From Hyphomicrobiales bacterium (GTDB lineage: Bacteria; Pseudomonadota; Alphaproteobacteria; Rhizobiales; Rhizobiaceae), in contig UCMT01000005.1 in assembly GCA_900473795.1 (NCBI GenBank), positions 186,001-250,000 on the forward strand: DNA of 64,000 nt, in the 5' to 3' direction. The notes below the pieces were generated by a model. The model worked only from the letters and a program-made list of their open reading frames with translations, searched no databases and was not told where the DNA came from. A program made the translations under genes and the position numbers. Below are positions 39,440 through 48,649 of this stretch, one piece after another; the first letter of the stretch is position 1; every line of letters begins with the position of its first letter.

Positions 39440-41545
39440 TCAGGCCGCGCGGCGACCATAAGCGGGCTGTCTCGCAACAGGCGCTGCGCGGCCGTCGCCG
39501 AGGTTGAACTGGGAAAGCAGTTCGTTCAGCGCTGCCGCTTCCGACGCCAGGCCATGGCTGGCGGCGGTCTGTTCCTCGACCATGGCGGCGTTCTGCTGGG
39601 TGCCCTGGTCCATGGTGTTGACGGCCGTGTTGATCTCCTGCAGGCCGGTCGACTGTTCGCGGGTGGCGGTCACGATGGCGCCGATATGGGTGTTGATCTC
39701 CTGGACTTCGGCGACGATCTTCTGCAGCGACTGGCCGGTTTCGCCGACCAGCGTCACGCCGGCGCGAACCTGCTGGCCCGACGTTGTAATCAGCGCCTTG
39801 ATCTCCTTTGCCGCATTGGCCGAGCGTTGGGCGAGTTCGCGCACTTCCTGCGCTACGACGGCAAAACCCTTGCCCGCGTCGCCGGCACGGGCCGCCTCGA
39901 CACCGGCGTTCAGGGCCAGAAGGTTGGTCTGGAAGGCGATGTCGTCGATGACGCCGATGATGTTGCTGATCTCGCCGGAGGATTTCTCGATGCCCTGCAT
40001 GGCGTTGACGGCATTGCGGACCACCTCGCCAGACTTTTCAGCCCCGGCTCGGGTGCGGGCGACCAGCTGGCCGACTTCCTCGGCGCGGCGGGCCGAATCC
40101 CTGACCGTCGTGGTGATCTCTTCAAGCGCTGCGGCGGTCTCCTCGACCGAGGCGGCCTGCTGTTCCGTACGGCGGGCGAGATCGTCCGCGGCATGGCGGA
40201 TTTCGCTGGCGCCGGCATCAATCGCCCGGGCGTTGGTTCCGACGGTCTGCAACGCGTTGTGCAGCTTGGCGACGGAATTGTTGAAATCGGCGCGCAGGCG
40301 GTCGAGGTGCGAGACGAAGGGGATGGAGATGCGGTAGCCGAGGTCACCATCGGCCAGGCGGCCGAGACCGGTCGCCAGCGCTTCGACGGCCTGCTGGATA
40401 TCGGCGGTTTCCTTGGCCTTCATGGCTTCGCGCTCGCGGCGCTCCTGTTCCGACAGCGAACGGCCGGCGTCGGCTTCACCTTCGAGACGCACGCGCTCGA
40501 TGGCATTGGTGCGGAAGACGGCGACGGCGGCGGCCATGGAACCGATCTGGTCGCGACGCTCCTGGCCGGGAATTTCAGCCTTCAGGTCGCCGCTAGCAAG
40601 CCGTTCCATCGCACGCGTCATATCGGTGACCGGGCGGATGACGAGGCGGCTGAGCAAGGTCGCAAGGAAGGCGATCATCACGCCGACGGCGAGAAGCGTG
40701 GCAATGGTTGCCGCGATGCGGAACTGGCCGATGGCAGAATAGGCAACATCGGCATCGACCGCGAAGCCGACATACCATTCGACCGAAGGCAGGCCAGCGA
40801 CCGGCACGAAGCTGACGAGCATCGGCTTGCCGCCAAGCTCGGTTTGCATGATCGACGAGCCGATCGACGGCGTGGCCGCCGGGAAGGCATCGGCGAGCGT
40901 CTTGGTGACGAGCTTTGCGTCCGGATGAACGAGGATCTGGCCCGACTTGTTGACGAGGAAGGCAAAACCTGCGCCGCCGCCGACATCGACGGACTTGATC
41001 ATGTCGACGAGGGTCTTGAGCGAAAAATCGCTGCCTGCGATGCCAAACAGTTTGCCATCGCGCTTGACGGGAACGGCCGCGCTGATGATCAGGTCGCCGC
41101 TCGACGCGTCGATATAGGGATCGGTGAGAACGCTGGTATCGGCCTTGACGGCCTGCTGATACCACGGGCGCTTGCGCGGGTCATAGTCCGCCGGCAGCGG
41201 CAGATCCGGCCAGCTGGTGAATTTCCCGGTCTCGTCGCCGACATAGGTGCTGAGGAATTCCTTCTCCAGGACGCCGTTCTTGAGCGCACCAACGAGGCCC
41301 GTGTGATCGGCGGCGCTGCCGGCCGCGTTTGCAGCCATTGCCGTCAAGGTGACGCGGCCGTTCAGCCAATTGGCAACGCTCTGGGCGGCCTGCTTGCCGG
41401 AGGAGGCGATGTTCTCTTCGACCGCGCGCGTCGTCACGGCATGCTGGAGGCTGTCGATATAGACGGAAAAGCCGGCAAAGGCGGCGATGACGACAAGGGA
41501 CGCGGCGATGAGGATGCGCGTCATCAGGTTCGATCTTTTGGACAA
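39440..41545 (-). CDS. Methyl-accepting chemotaxis protein with dCache sensor
   Basis: About 701 residues. Membrane segment 1 ([19 protein letters not shown]) is followed by a periplasmic dCache domain (signatures [23 protein letters not shown]), membrane segment 2 ([20 protein letters not shown]) and HAMP. A long signalling domain follows, with the tip [19 protein letters not shown] and [19 protein letters not shown]. The C-terminus QPAYGRRAA lacks a CheR-binding pentapeptide. dCache receptors often sense amino acids or organic acids. The TTG at 41545 has AAGGAAG in front; an ATG at 41524 is possible. A terminator follows. Confidence 0.94.
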   Translation of the reverse strand: MSKRSNLMTRILIAASLVVIAAFAGFSVYIDSLQHAVTTRAVEENIASSGKQAAQSVANWLNGRVTLTAMAANAAGSAADHTGLVGALKNGVLEKEFLSTYVGDETGKFTSWPDLPLPADYDPRKRPWYQQAVKADTSVLTDPYIDASSGDLIISAAVPVKRDGKLFGIAGSDFSLKTLVDMIKSVDVGGGAGFAFLVNKSGQILVHPDAKLVTKTLADAFPAATPSIGSSIMQTELGGKPMLVSFVPVAGLPSVEWYVGFAVDADVAYSAIGQFRIAATIATLLAVGVMIAFLATLLSRLVIRPVTDMTRAMERLASGDLKAEIPGQERRDQIGSMAAAVAVFRTNAIERVRLEGEADAGRSLSEQERREREAMKAKETADIQQAVEALATGLGRLADGDLGYRISIPFVSHLDRLRADFNNSVAKLHNALQTVGTNARAIDAGASEIRHAADDLARRTEQQAASVEETAAALEEITTTVRDSARRAEEVGQLVARTRAGAEKSGEVVRNAVNAMQGIEKSSGEISNIIGVIDDIAFQTNLLALNAGVEAARAGDAGKGFAVVAQEVRELAQRSANAAKEIKALITTSGQQVRAGVTLVGETGQSLQKIVAEVQEINTHIGAIVTATREQSTGLQEINTAVNTMDQGTQQNAAMVEEQTAASHGLASEAAALNELLSQFNLGDGRAAPVARQPAYGRRAA

Positions 41546-41787
41546 GGCAGGCTTCCTTATTGCGGTGCAGCTTTTGCGCAAACCGGATCGTCAACCGGCG
41601 CGATGGCGCACGGGGCAGAGCCCTGAGTTCGCGAGAATGAAGACATGCCCGGAGGCGAAAACGGCGCGCGTCATGCGGCCTGGCGGGGCCTGAGATGCCC
41701 CGTGATGGCCGGACCATAGCCCGGCGTACTTAAGGCAGCGTTAAAATTTCATGGGCTGAAACGCGAGGATTTTATGGGACTTCCCGC

Positions 41788-42870
41788 CTATTCGGCGGCC
41801 TGTCGCAAAGCCGAAAGCAGGGCCGGTTTCTTCAGCCCCCAGGCGGTCGCGAGATGCATCGACGATGAAATGCCGGCATCGAGCATGAAGGGACCCGGTG
41901 TATCCGCCCTCACCCGCGAGGCAGGTCTCGGCTTTAACGGCGTTCCATGTCCCATGCCCTCGATCAGGTAGAACTCGACGGCCACCTTGCCGGATGCATT
42001 CCTCCAGACGCGGCGGATGTGACCGTCGACCACACTCTGCGTGAAGGCATCGCGCGCGAGCCCATGCACGTTAAGCCACTGCTGAAGCAGCGCCTCGGCA
42101 TTGGAGAGCGAGACCGTGTGGTCCCTCGTCCCGTGCCAGATGGAAACCGTGGGGAAATCCCGCTTCACCGACGATGCGGCACGCACGAGATCGCCCCATT
42201 CCTGGGATGTCCGCTGCGGCGCGTTCTTCATCGCGGCAAGCGCGCGCTGCACGTCGCGGGCAGCGCCATAGGGCAGACCGGCCATGATGCCGCCGGCACG
42301 AAACACGTCTGGATAAGCGCCCAGCATGGCCGCGGTCATTGCACCGCCAGCCGAAAGGCCGGTGATGAACACCCGCTTGCGGTCGATACCGTGCGTTGCC
42401 GCCATTTTGGCGACCATCTGGCGGATCGACATCACCTCGCCGCGGTCGCGCGCCACATTGCTCGGGCGGAACCAGTTGAAACAGAGATTGGCGTTGTTGG
42501 AGCGTTTCTGCTCGGCATAGACGACGGCAAAGCCGCGTTCCCGCGCCAGCGTCGACCAGCCACTGCCCTGATCATAGGCTTCCGCCGTCTGATGGCAGCC
42601 ATGCAGGACGACGACGAGCGGCGATTTCTTCATCAGTCCCTGGGGTACATAACGCAGCATGCGCAGGTGGCCGGGATTGCTGCCGAATGCCTTGACCTCT
42701 TCCAGCCTGCCGACCGCTTTCGGCGTTGCGGTTGCCGGCACCGATGCCGGGGCAGAGGTGGCAGAAACGACAGCCTTGCGGGTGATCTTGACGGCCTTGG
42801 CGAGGGTCCTTTCCCACCGCCGGTGCTGTCTCAGCATATCGGAGAGGGAAAGCTTGAAACGAGACCGCAT
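41788..42870 (-). CDS. PHB depolymerase family esterase (ThuA-like LpqC/type 1)
   Basis: 360 residues with an alpha/beta-hydrolase of the PHB-depolymerase family esterase group. The oxyanion region is VVLHGCHQTAEAYD near 104, the nucleophile is Ser in FITGLSAGGAMTAAM near 187, the acid is in WHGTRDHTVS near 255, and His is in IEGMGHGTPLK near 310. A basic, Ala-rich N-terminus precedes it and no clear signal peptide is seen, so intracellular or surface substrates are both possible. ATG 42870 has an AAGGA box. Substrate not determined. Confidence 0.85.
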   Translation of the reverse strand: MRSRFKLSLSDMLRQHRRWERTLAKAVKITRKAVVSATSAPASVPATATPKAVGRLEEVKAFGSNPGHLRMLRYVPQGLMKKSPLVVVLHGCHQTAEAYDQGSGWSTLARERGFAVVYAEQKRSNNANLCFNWFRPSNVARDRGEVMSIRQMVAKMAATHGIDRKRVFITGLSAGGAMTAAMLGAYPDVFRAGGIMAGLPYGAARDVQRALAAMKNAPQRTSQEWGDLVRAASSVKRDFPTVSIWHGTRDHTVSLSNAEALLQQWLNVHGLARDAFTQSVVDGHIRRVWRNASGKVAVEFYLIEGMGHGTPLKPRPASRVRADTPGPFMLDAGISSSMHLATAWGLKKPALLSALRQAAE

Positions 42871-43006
42871 GGACGAATCCTTGACTTTGCCGGCATGCCC
42901 CCAATGCCGAAATTCCTCCACGCAACAGACTGCAATATGGGTCTCATCCCGCCATCCGGCAAGGCATGATACCTACAAAGTCCTAGGATCGACCGCCGCC
43001 CGACAG

Positions 43007-43759
43007 TCAGCGGCGCATGAAAGCCTCAAAGGCAGCGCGCGCTTCCGCACTCTTCAGTTGTGCGGAGAAGTGCTTGGCCTCCTCCTCGATGCGCGCGAGC
43101 ACGTCGGACCGGTCGCCACGGATCAACTGGCGGGCAATGCGCAGGGCTTCCGGCGGCTTCCTGGCGAGGTTCGCGGCGAGCGCCAGCACTTCGTCCTCGA
43201 TCGCATCGGCGCCGGCGATCCTCCAGATCAGGCCGGCCTCCTGCGCTTCCTCGGCCGTGAAGGGCTCGCTCGCGGCGAGCAGCGCAAAGGCGCGCTGGTG
43301 GCCGGCGATGCGCGGTACGATCAGGCTGGAGGCGGCTTCCGGCACCAGCGCCAGATCGACGAACGGCGTCTTGAAGACCGAGCGCGCCGAGGCGATCGTC
43401 AGGTCGCAGTGGAGGTGGATCGTCGCGCCGATGCCGATCGCCAGGCCGTCGACACCGGAAACGACGGGCTTGGCAGCCCCGGCGAGCGCGCGCAGGAAGT
43501 CGAGCACCTCCTGCCCCATGGTTCCGCCCATGGCAAAGGCCATGAAATCGGCCATGTCGTTGCCGGCCGAAAAACAGCCTTCTGTTCCGAGAAAAGCGGT
43601 GACGCGAACGGCGTCATCGCTGCCGGCGACGGTAAGCGCATTGGCCATCTTGGCGTACATCGCCCTGGTAATGGCATTCTTCTTGGCCGGTCGGTTGAAC
43701 CGTATGACCTGAACGCCCGGATAGTTTTGCGGCCGCTCGATCAGAACGTCGTCGGTCAT
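43007..43759 (-). CDS. Enoyl-CoA hydratase/isomerase family protein
   Basis: 250 residues of the crotonase fold: VIRFNRPAKKNAITRAMYAKM near 20, CFSAGNDMADFM near 62 (oxyanion), GVDGLAIGIGATIHLHCDLTIAS near 102, and LALVPEAASSLIVPR near 137 with a catalytic Glu. At the position of the first hydratase Glu there is no Glu (GATIHLHC), so an isomerase or other crotonase activity is possible. The ATG at 43759 follows GAAGGAG. It is 40 bp downstream of the acyl-CoA dehydrogenase on the same strand, so both act on the same CoA esters. Confidence 0.9.
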   Translation of the reverse strand: MTDDVLIERPQNYPGVQVIRFNRPAKKNAITRAMYAKMANALTVAGSDDAVRVTAFLGTEGCFSAGNDMADFMAFAMGGTMGQEVLDFLRALAGAAKPVVSGVDGLAIGIGATIHLHCDLTIASARSVFKTPFVDLALVPEAASSLIVPRIAGHQRAFALLAASEPFTAEEAQEAGLIWRIAGADAIEDEVLALAANLARKPPEALRIARQLIRGDRSDVLARIEEEAKHFSAQLKSAEARAAFEAFMRR

Positions 43760-43798
43760 GGCAGTCTCCTTCAGGGCCAAGGGTTCGGGCCCAGTTGT

Positions 43799-45580
43799 TT
43801 AGACAAGTGCGATGCGGGCGGCGGCAAGGCTTGCCGCGCCGCCGATGATGCTGTTCTTGAGCGCCGCCGTTTCGGACAACAGGTTCTCGGCGGCAAAACG
43901 GCAGAGCGCAATGCGGGCATCGCGGCCACCATCACCCACCTCCGCCAGCCCACCCTTGGCGAGGTAGACACCGGTCAGCGTCAGGCCGAAGAGACGCTGG
44001 TAGGCGGTCGCGCCGGCAAGTGCCTCGGCCGATTTGCCCTCCGCCAGACGGGCGAGCAGCCACTCTGTCGCCGCTTCAAGATCGGCGATCGCATCCTCGA
44101 GGCGGCTGCCCGTTTCGCCGAAATCGGCGAGGTTGGATGCGCCCACTTCTTCGGCAATGGCCCTCAACTCAGCCATGAACCCGCGGACATGGCCGCCATC
44201 CGACAGGGGCAGCTTGCGGGTGACGAGATCGATCGCCTGAATGCCGTTGGTGCCCTCGTAAATCGGCGCGATGCGGGCGTCACGGAGATAGCGCGCAGCA
44301 CCCGTCTCCTCGATGAAGCCCATGCCGCCATGGATCTGGATGCCCATCGAGGCGACATCGACACCGACATCCGTACCGAAGGACTTGGCGATCGGCGTCA
44401 GAAGGCTGGAGCGTTCCAGCCAGTATCGTGCCGTCTCGCCTTGCGAGACATGCGCCCGGTCAACGGCGCGGGCGCAGGCAAAGGCAATGCCGCGGGCACC
44501 TTGGGTCAAGGCCTTCATGGTCAGCAGCGTGCGGGCGATGTCCGGATGCTCGATGATCGGGCTCATGCCGGCGCCCGTCCAGCCCGGCGCCTTGCCCTGG
44601 GTGCGTTCGCGGGCATAGCTGAGCGCGTGCTGGGTTGCCGCATCCGCCATCGCCACCCCTTGCGTGCCGACGGCGAGGCGCGCGTTGTTCATCATCGTGA
44701 ACATGCAGTTGAGGCCCTTGTTCTCTTCGCCGACCAGATAGCCGACGGCGCCCTTCTCCTCGCCAAACTTGCCGTCGCCATAAACCATCGTGCAGGTCGG
44801 CGAGGCATGGATGCCGAGCTTGTGTTCGAGCGAATGGCAGAACAGATCGTTGCGTGCGCCGAGCGAGCCATCCTCGTTGACGAGGAATTTCGGCACGAGG
44901 AACAGGGAGATGCCGCGGGTGCCTTCCGGCGCTCCGGTAAGACGAGCAAGCACCAGATGAACGATGTTGTCGGTCATCTCGTGTTCGCCCCAGGTGATGA
45001 AGATCTTCTGGCCGAAAATGCGGTAGGTGCCGTCGTCGCGGCGTTCGGCGCGGGTTTTCAAGACGCCCAGGTCGGAGCCGGCATGCGGCTCGGTCAGGTT
45101 CATCGTGCCGGTCCATTCACCGGAAATCATCTTGGCAAGGAACACCGATTTCAGCGCATCGGAGCCGTGCTTTTCCAGCGCATCGACGGCGCCCATGGTC
45201 AGCATCGGCGCGAGCGCGAAGGCCATGGAGCCGGCATTCCAGAATTCCATCGCCGCGATATGCAGCATATGCGGCAGGCCCTGGCCGCCGAATTCCTCCG
45301 GTGCGGTCAGGCTGTTCCAGCCGCCCGCGGCCCAATTGCGGTAGAGATCGCTCCAGCCGTCCGGCGTTCTGACCTTGCCGTCGATCAGCTTGGAGCCCTG
45401 CTTGTCGCCGATATCGGCAAGCGGCGCCACTTCTTCATTGGCGAAGCGGCCGGCTTCCCCAAGGATGGCGTCGACGAGATCCTCGTCCAGATCGCCGAAA
45501 ACGCCTTCGGCCAGGTCCTCGGCGAGGCCAGCCACGTGCTTGAGCGTGAACAGAACTTCGTCCACCGGTGCCTTGTACAT
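43799..45580 (-). CDS. Acyl-CoA dehydrogenase, large (DmdC/FadE-like) type
   Basis: 593 residues, larger than classical acyl-CoA dehydrogenases because of an N-terminal extension and a C-terminal helical domain. FAD/substrate motifs are GTMNLTEPHAGSDLG and FGQKIFITWGEHEMTDN. The catalytic base is Glu in RIAPIYEGTNGIQAIDL near 434. Members oxidise longer or modified acyl-CoAs, including 3-methylthiopropionyl-CoA; the substrate is not settled here. ATG 45580 follows GGGAGGAG. A LiuR-like palindrome is 85 bp upstream and the enoyl-CoA hydratase gene follows. Confidence 0.92.
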   Translation of the reverse strand: MYKAPVDEVLFTLKHVAGLAEDLAEGVFGDLDEDLVDAILGEAGRFANEEVAPLADIGDKQGSKLIDGKVRTPDGWSDLYRNWAAGGWNSLTAPEEFGGQGLPHMLHIAAMEFWNAGSMAFALAPMLTMGAVDALEKHGSDALKSVFLAKMISGEWTGTMNLTEPHAGSDLGVLKTRAERRDDGTYRIFGQKIFITWGEHEMTDNIVHLVLARLTGAPEGTRGISLFLVPKFLVNEDGSLGARNDLFCHSLEHKLGIHASPTCTMVYGDGKFGEEKGAVGYLVGEENKGLNCMFTMMNNARLAVGTQGVAMADAATQHALSYARERTQGKAPGWTGAGMSPIIEHPDIARTLLTMKALTQGARGIAFACARAVDRAHVSQGETARYWLERSSLLTPIAKSFGTDVGVDVASMGIQIHGGMGFIEETGAARYLRDARIAPIYEGTNGIQAIDLVTRKLPLSDGGHVRGFMAELRAIAEEVGASNLADFGETGSRLEDAIADLEAATEWLLARLAEGKSAEALAGATAYQRLFGLTLTGVYLAKGGLAEVGDGGRDARIALCRFAAENLLSETAALKNSIIGGAASLAAARIALV

Positions 45581-45665
45581 ATCGTCTCCTCCCGCAGTCA
45601 CATGACAACATTGCCGCCCAGCAGTCCAGCAAGGGCATGTTCGTCGGATCGAGAAATTATTGATT

Positions 45666-45681
45666 TTTACGTAAACGTCAA
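45666..45681. promoter_or_regulatory. LiuR-like palindrome upstream of the acyl-CoA dehydrogenase
   Basis: TTTACGTAAACGTCAA is an inverted repeat (TTTACGT / ACGTCAA) with 6 of 7 positions complementary around a 2-bp centre. It contains the 10-bp perfect palindrome TTTACGTAAA. From memory it resembles LiuR operators of branched-chain amino-acid/fatty-acid genes. The regulator is not in the window. Confidence 0.45.
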
Positions 45682-45786
45682 TATTCGATCGTACAGCGCT
45701 ATGCATGCCCATGATGGATGCCTGTAACAAAACTGTCATGAAACCTGACTAAAGCGAAGTCTGGCCTCCTGCCGGGATCACGCCGC

Positions 45787-46779
45787 ATGAATCTCATCTC
45801 CTCGGAAATCCCAGGCCTCGTCTGGGCCTATCGTTTTCTGCCGGGCGAAAGCCGCTGCCTGCGAATCGCCACCGATTCCTCCGTTGACGCGCTGATGGAA
45901 GGCGACGGATGGGTCTGGCTGCATCTGGCGCTCAGCGACGCCCGTACCCCCGCCCTGATCGAACGCATCACCAGCCTGCCGCAGAGCGCGCTTTCGACGC
46001 TGACCAGCCATGACACGCAGGCCGCCGTCACCGTCGCCGACGACATGGTCTATGGCACGCTGGTCGATTTCGAGCGCACCTTCGACGCCGAGACGAAGAC
46101 CATCGGCTGGCTGCATTTCGCCGTCACCGACAAGATCATCATCACCACGCGCCTGCATCCGCTGCGCAGCATCGACCGGGTCAAGGTCGCCGTCGAGAAG
46201 AACGCCCGCTGCGCCCGTCCGATCGATCTGTTCGAAATGATGGTGGTCGAGTTCCAGCGCACCCTGATCAGCCTCGTGCTGGAGTTGACCGAAGGCCTCA
46301 ACGAAATCGAGGATGACGTCTATGGCGAGGCGGGCCACAACCACCAGCCTCGCCTTGCCCCGCTGCGGCGAACGGCCGTGCGCCTGCACCGGCATCTGCG
46401 CACGCTGCTGGCCTTGCTGCGGCGCGCCGGAACCTCGGAGGAGGATGAAGTGCCGCCGGGCTTCATCGACGTGGCGGAGCGCCTTTCAGACCGATTGGAA
46501 TCGGTCGACCGCGACGTCTTTGCCCTGCAGGAGCGCGCCCGCCTGCTGCATGAGGAAATCGACAGCAAGCTGTCCTCGGAAACCAACCGCCATCTCTATA
46601 TCCTGTCGCTGATGACGGCTTTTCTCCTGCCGCCGACGCTGGTCACCGGCTTCTTCGGCATGAACACCAGCAGCCTGCCCTTTGCCGACGGCGTGCACGG
46701 CACATTGCTCGCCGGGTTGCTCATCCTGCTTTCGATGGGTTTTGCCTGGACGATTCTCAAGCGGATCGGAATACTTTGA
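45787..46779 (+). CDS. CorA/ZntB-like divalent metal transporter
   Basis: 330 residues: a large cytosolic N-terminal domain rich in charged helices, a long stalk helix (LFEMMVVEFQRTLISLVLELTEG), and two C-terminal membrane segments. The first ends in the GMN signature TGFFGMNTSSLPF near 296-300. The length and sequence of the N-terminal domain (WVWLHLALSD) suggest the ZntB branch, which moves zinc. Transport direction and ion are inferred. It is divergent to the acyl-CoA dehydrogenase. Confidence 0.9.
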   Translation: MNLISSEIPGLVWAYRFLPGESRCLRIATDSSVDALMEGDGWVWLHLALSDARTPALIERITSLPQSALSTLTSHDTQAAVTVADDMVYGTLVDFERTFDAETKTIGWLHFAVTDKIIITTRLHPLRSIDRVKVAVEKNARCARPIDLFEMMVVEFQRTLISLVLELTEGLNEIEDDVYGEAGHNHQPRLAPLRRTAVRLHRHLRTLLALLRRAGTSEEDEVPPGFIDVAERLSDRLESVDRDVFALQERARLLHEEIDSKLSSETNRHLYILSLMTAFLLPPTLVTGFFGMNTSSLPFADGVHGTLLAGLLILLSMGFAWTILKRIGIL

Positions 46780-46786
46780 AAGGCAC

Positions 46787-46813
46787 AAAAAAGCCGGAGA
46801 CAGCGTCTCCGGC
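46787..46813 (-). terminator. Intrinsic terminator of the BA14K gene
   Basis: A 9-bp perfect stem (GCCGGAGAC / GTCTCCGGC) with a 3-nt loop is followed on the minus strand by TTTTTT. It lies 25 bp beyond the BA14K stop and directly after the convergent CorA-like gene. Confidence 0.9.
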
Positions 46814-46838
46814 CAGTTGGTGCTTCAAGAAGCGAACA

Positions 46839-47306
46839 TCAATACGGCGAAACGCACTGCCGGCGCGGACCGCCGTAAGGCTGGTACGTGTTGTCGTAGG
46901 CGCGGTAGCTGCGATAGCGGTTTGCGCACCATTCGACATGGCCGCCGGCATAGCGCACAGGCGGCTGTGCGATGGCACCACCGATGATAGCGCCGGTAGC
47001 GAAAGCCGCGAGCGGGAACCAGTATCCGTTATATTCGCGATAGCCCTGGCGGTAGTAACGATAGCCACGATGGCCGCGGTAATAGGAGTAATTGTCCCGG
47101 CGATAATCCCGGCGATATCCATCGCGATCCCGCCAGCGTTCGTCGTAACCGCGGCGGCGATAATACTGGACGGCCTCGACGTCGCTTGCTTGCTCCACCT
47201 TTACCGGTGTGGGAATCTGGGGGAAAGCCAGTGATGGCGTGAAAGACGTGACCAGCATCATGGCCGAGAGGCCCAGAGACGCCATTTTTAAACTGAAAAC
47301 ACCCAT
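46839..47306 (-). CDS. BA14K family exported protein
   Basis: 155 residues from MGVFSLKMASLGLSAMMLV, a signal peptide ending near SLAFPQ. The middle is rich in Arg, Tyr and Asp with many RYYR/DYRRD repeats, then a hydrophobic FPLAAFATGAIIGGAIA segment, then the BA14K domain with HVEWCANRYRSYRAYDNTY and the final CVSPY. BA14K proteins of Brucella are lectin-like surface immunogens. ATG 47306 has GGAG before it; ATG 47318 lacks a good site. Confidence 0.92.
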   Translation of the reverse strand: MGVFSLKMASLGLSAMMLVTSFTPSLAFPQIPTPVKVEQASDVEAVQYYRRRGYDERWRDRDGYRRDYRRDNYSYYRGHRGYRYYRQGYREYNGYWFPLAAFATGAIIGGAIAQPPVRYAGGHVEWCANRYRSYRAYDNTYQPYGGPRRQCVSPY

Positions 47307-47540
47307 GGGTTTCTCCATTCGATATTCTTCTCGACAAGATTGTCTTGCTCAAGGAACGGTCCGCGGCGGCTTTTGTTCCACGAGCCACCATAGATGACCA
47401 TGTCCGCCGAACGCGCGACGTACGTGTCGCAGTTCCGCCCAAGCCTCCCGGAAGCGCAACCGACGGCCGCCGAAGCAGAAATCTCCCGCAAAGCTCAAGG
47501 CTTTAACCCTTGGTTAACCCTGTTTCAGCACCCTCTTGTG

Positions 47541-48518
47541 ATGGAAAAGCACCGGTCTGCCAGCTTGGGCATGTTTTTCCGCCTCGCCGCTATCCTCGGC
47601 GTTGCGTTGTTTTCGGATGGCGTCGAAGCACGCGACATCATGCCGTGGAAATCAAAGGACAACGCGCTGGTCGTCGATGCCTACGAGATGAACATCGTCG
47701 ACTGGGACGAGATGCTGAAAGACAAGCGCATCGCCGGCTTCATCTCCAAAGCGTCGGACGGGCTGCCGGAAAGTTTCGCCTGCACGGGAGATCATGGCGG
47801 CGATACCGTTGCCCACTGCAAGACGATGTGGCGGAAATATGCGGTCAGCCGCGAGCTCTACCAGACGCGGCGGCTCATTGCCCGCGCAAACGGCCTGCTC
47901 TGGGGCGCCTACCACCTCGCCCGCCCCGGCAATCCGGTTGATCAAGCCAACCATTTCCTCGACTATGCCGAACCCCGCGACGACGAACTGATGGTGCTCG
48001 ACCTCGAAGGCATCGACGCGGAGAAATACATGTCCCTGGAGGATGCGGCGATTTTCGTCGGTCACATCAAGACCCGCACCGGCCGCTACCCGATGCTCTA
48101 CACCAATCACGTGACGGCCAAATACATCGCCACCAACCGGGATCGCTTCCCCATCCTGTCTCGCCTGCCGCTCTGGTATGCGCGCTACAAGCCGGGCATT
48201 CGCAACGTCTTTCCGATGGGAAACTGGGACAGCTACGCGCTCTGGCAATTCTCCTCGGCGACGAATTGCGGCAAACGCCGCTGCCCCTACCGCGTCGCCG
48301 GAACCCTGCCCGACATCGACGTCAATGTAACCGCGATGAACGCCAAGGCGCTCAAGGCCGTATGGGCGAAAGGCGATCTCCTGCCGGCAAAGCCGCTCGA
48401 CAAGCCACTGCTGATCGCCGCCGGCAAGGCAAGCGTCTCCGCCGGCGCGGGCATCGGCGTCGACCTCACAGTAACAGGATCAATCGGCAGGGTTTCCAGC
48501 GCGCTGGCATTGCGGTAA
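47541..48518 (+). CDS. Glycoside hydrolase family 25 (lysozyme-like), exported
   Basis: About 325 residues. A signal peptide (SLGMFFRLAAILGVALFSDGVEA) is followed by the GH25 barrel. Catalytic-type acids are in ALVVDAYEMNIVDWDEM near the N-terminus and LMVLDLEGIDAEKYMS near residue 155. A late WDSYALWQFSSATNCG is typical of GH25. It should cleave peptidoglycan in the periplasm or outside. ATG 47541 is chosen because it opens the signal peptide; longer frames to 47394 exist. The beta-helix/RTX protein gene follows 131 bp downstream. Confidence 0.85.
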   Translation: MEKHRSASLGMFFRLAAILGVALFSDGVEARDIMPWKSKDNALVVDAYEMNIVDWDEMLKDKRIAGFISKASDGLPESFACTGDHGGDTVAHCKTMWRKYAVSRELYQTRRLIARANGLLWGAYHLARPGNPVDQANHFLDYAEPRDDELMVLDLEGIDAEKYMSLEDAAIFVGHIKTRTGRYPMLYTNHVTAKYIATNRDRFPILSRLPLWYARYKPGIRNVFPMGNWDSYALWQFSSATNCGKRRCPYRVAGTLPDIDVNVTAMNAKALKAVWAKGDLLPAKPLDKPLLIAAGKASVSAGAGIGVDLTVTGSIGRVSSALALR

Positions 48519-48649
48519 AACAGCGCCGCCTGCTGAGCGCTGGCAATGTGTATCGCCGCGAAAATACTGTTTCAGACACAATCCTTATTCACCGCTTTGA
48601 CCGTATCTCGGTGCAAGACAAAGGCAGACCTCCTGCACATGATGAGCAG

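Noticed and set aside
39419-41626. 735-codon plus frame opposite the chemoreceptor
   Set aside because: Antisense shadow; the receptor has intact HAMP and signalling motifs.
42659-45727. 1022-codon plus-strand frame opposite the esterase, hydratase and dehydrogenase genes
   Set aside because: High GC keeps antisense frames open; composition is Arg/Gly/Asp-rich without domains and covers three well-supported minus genes.
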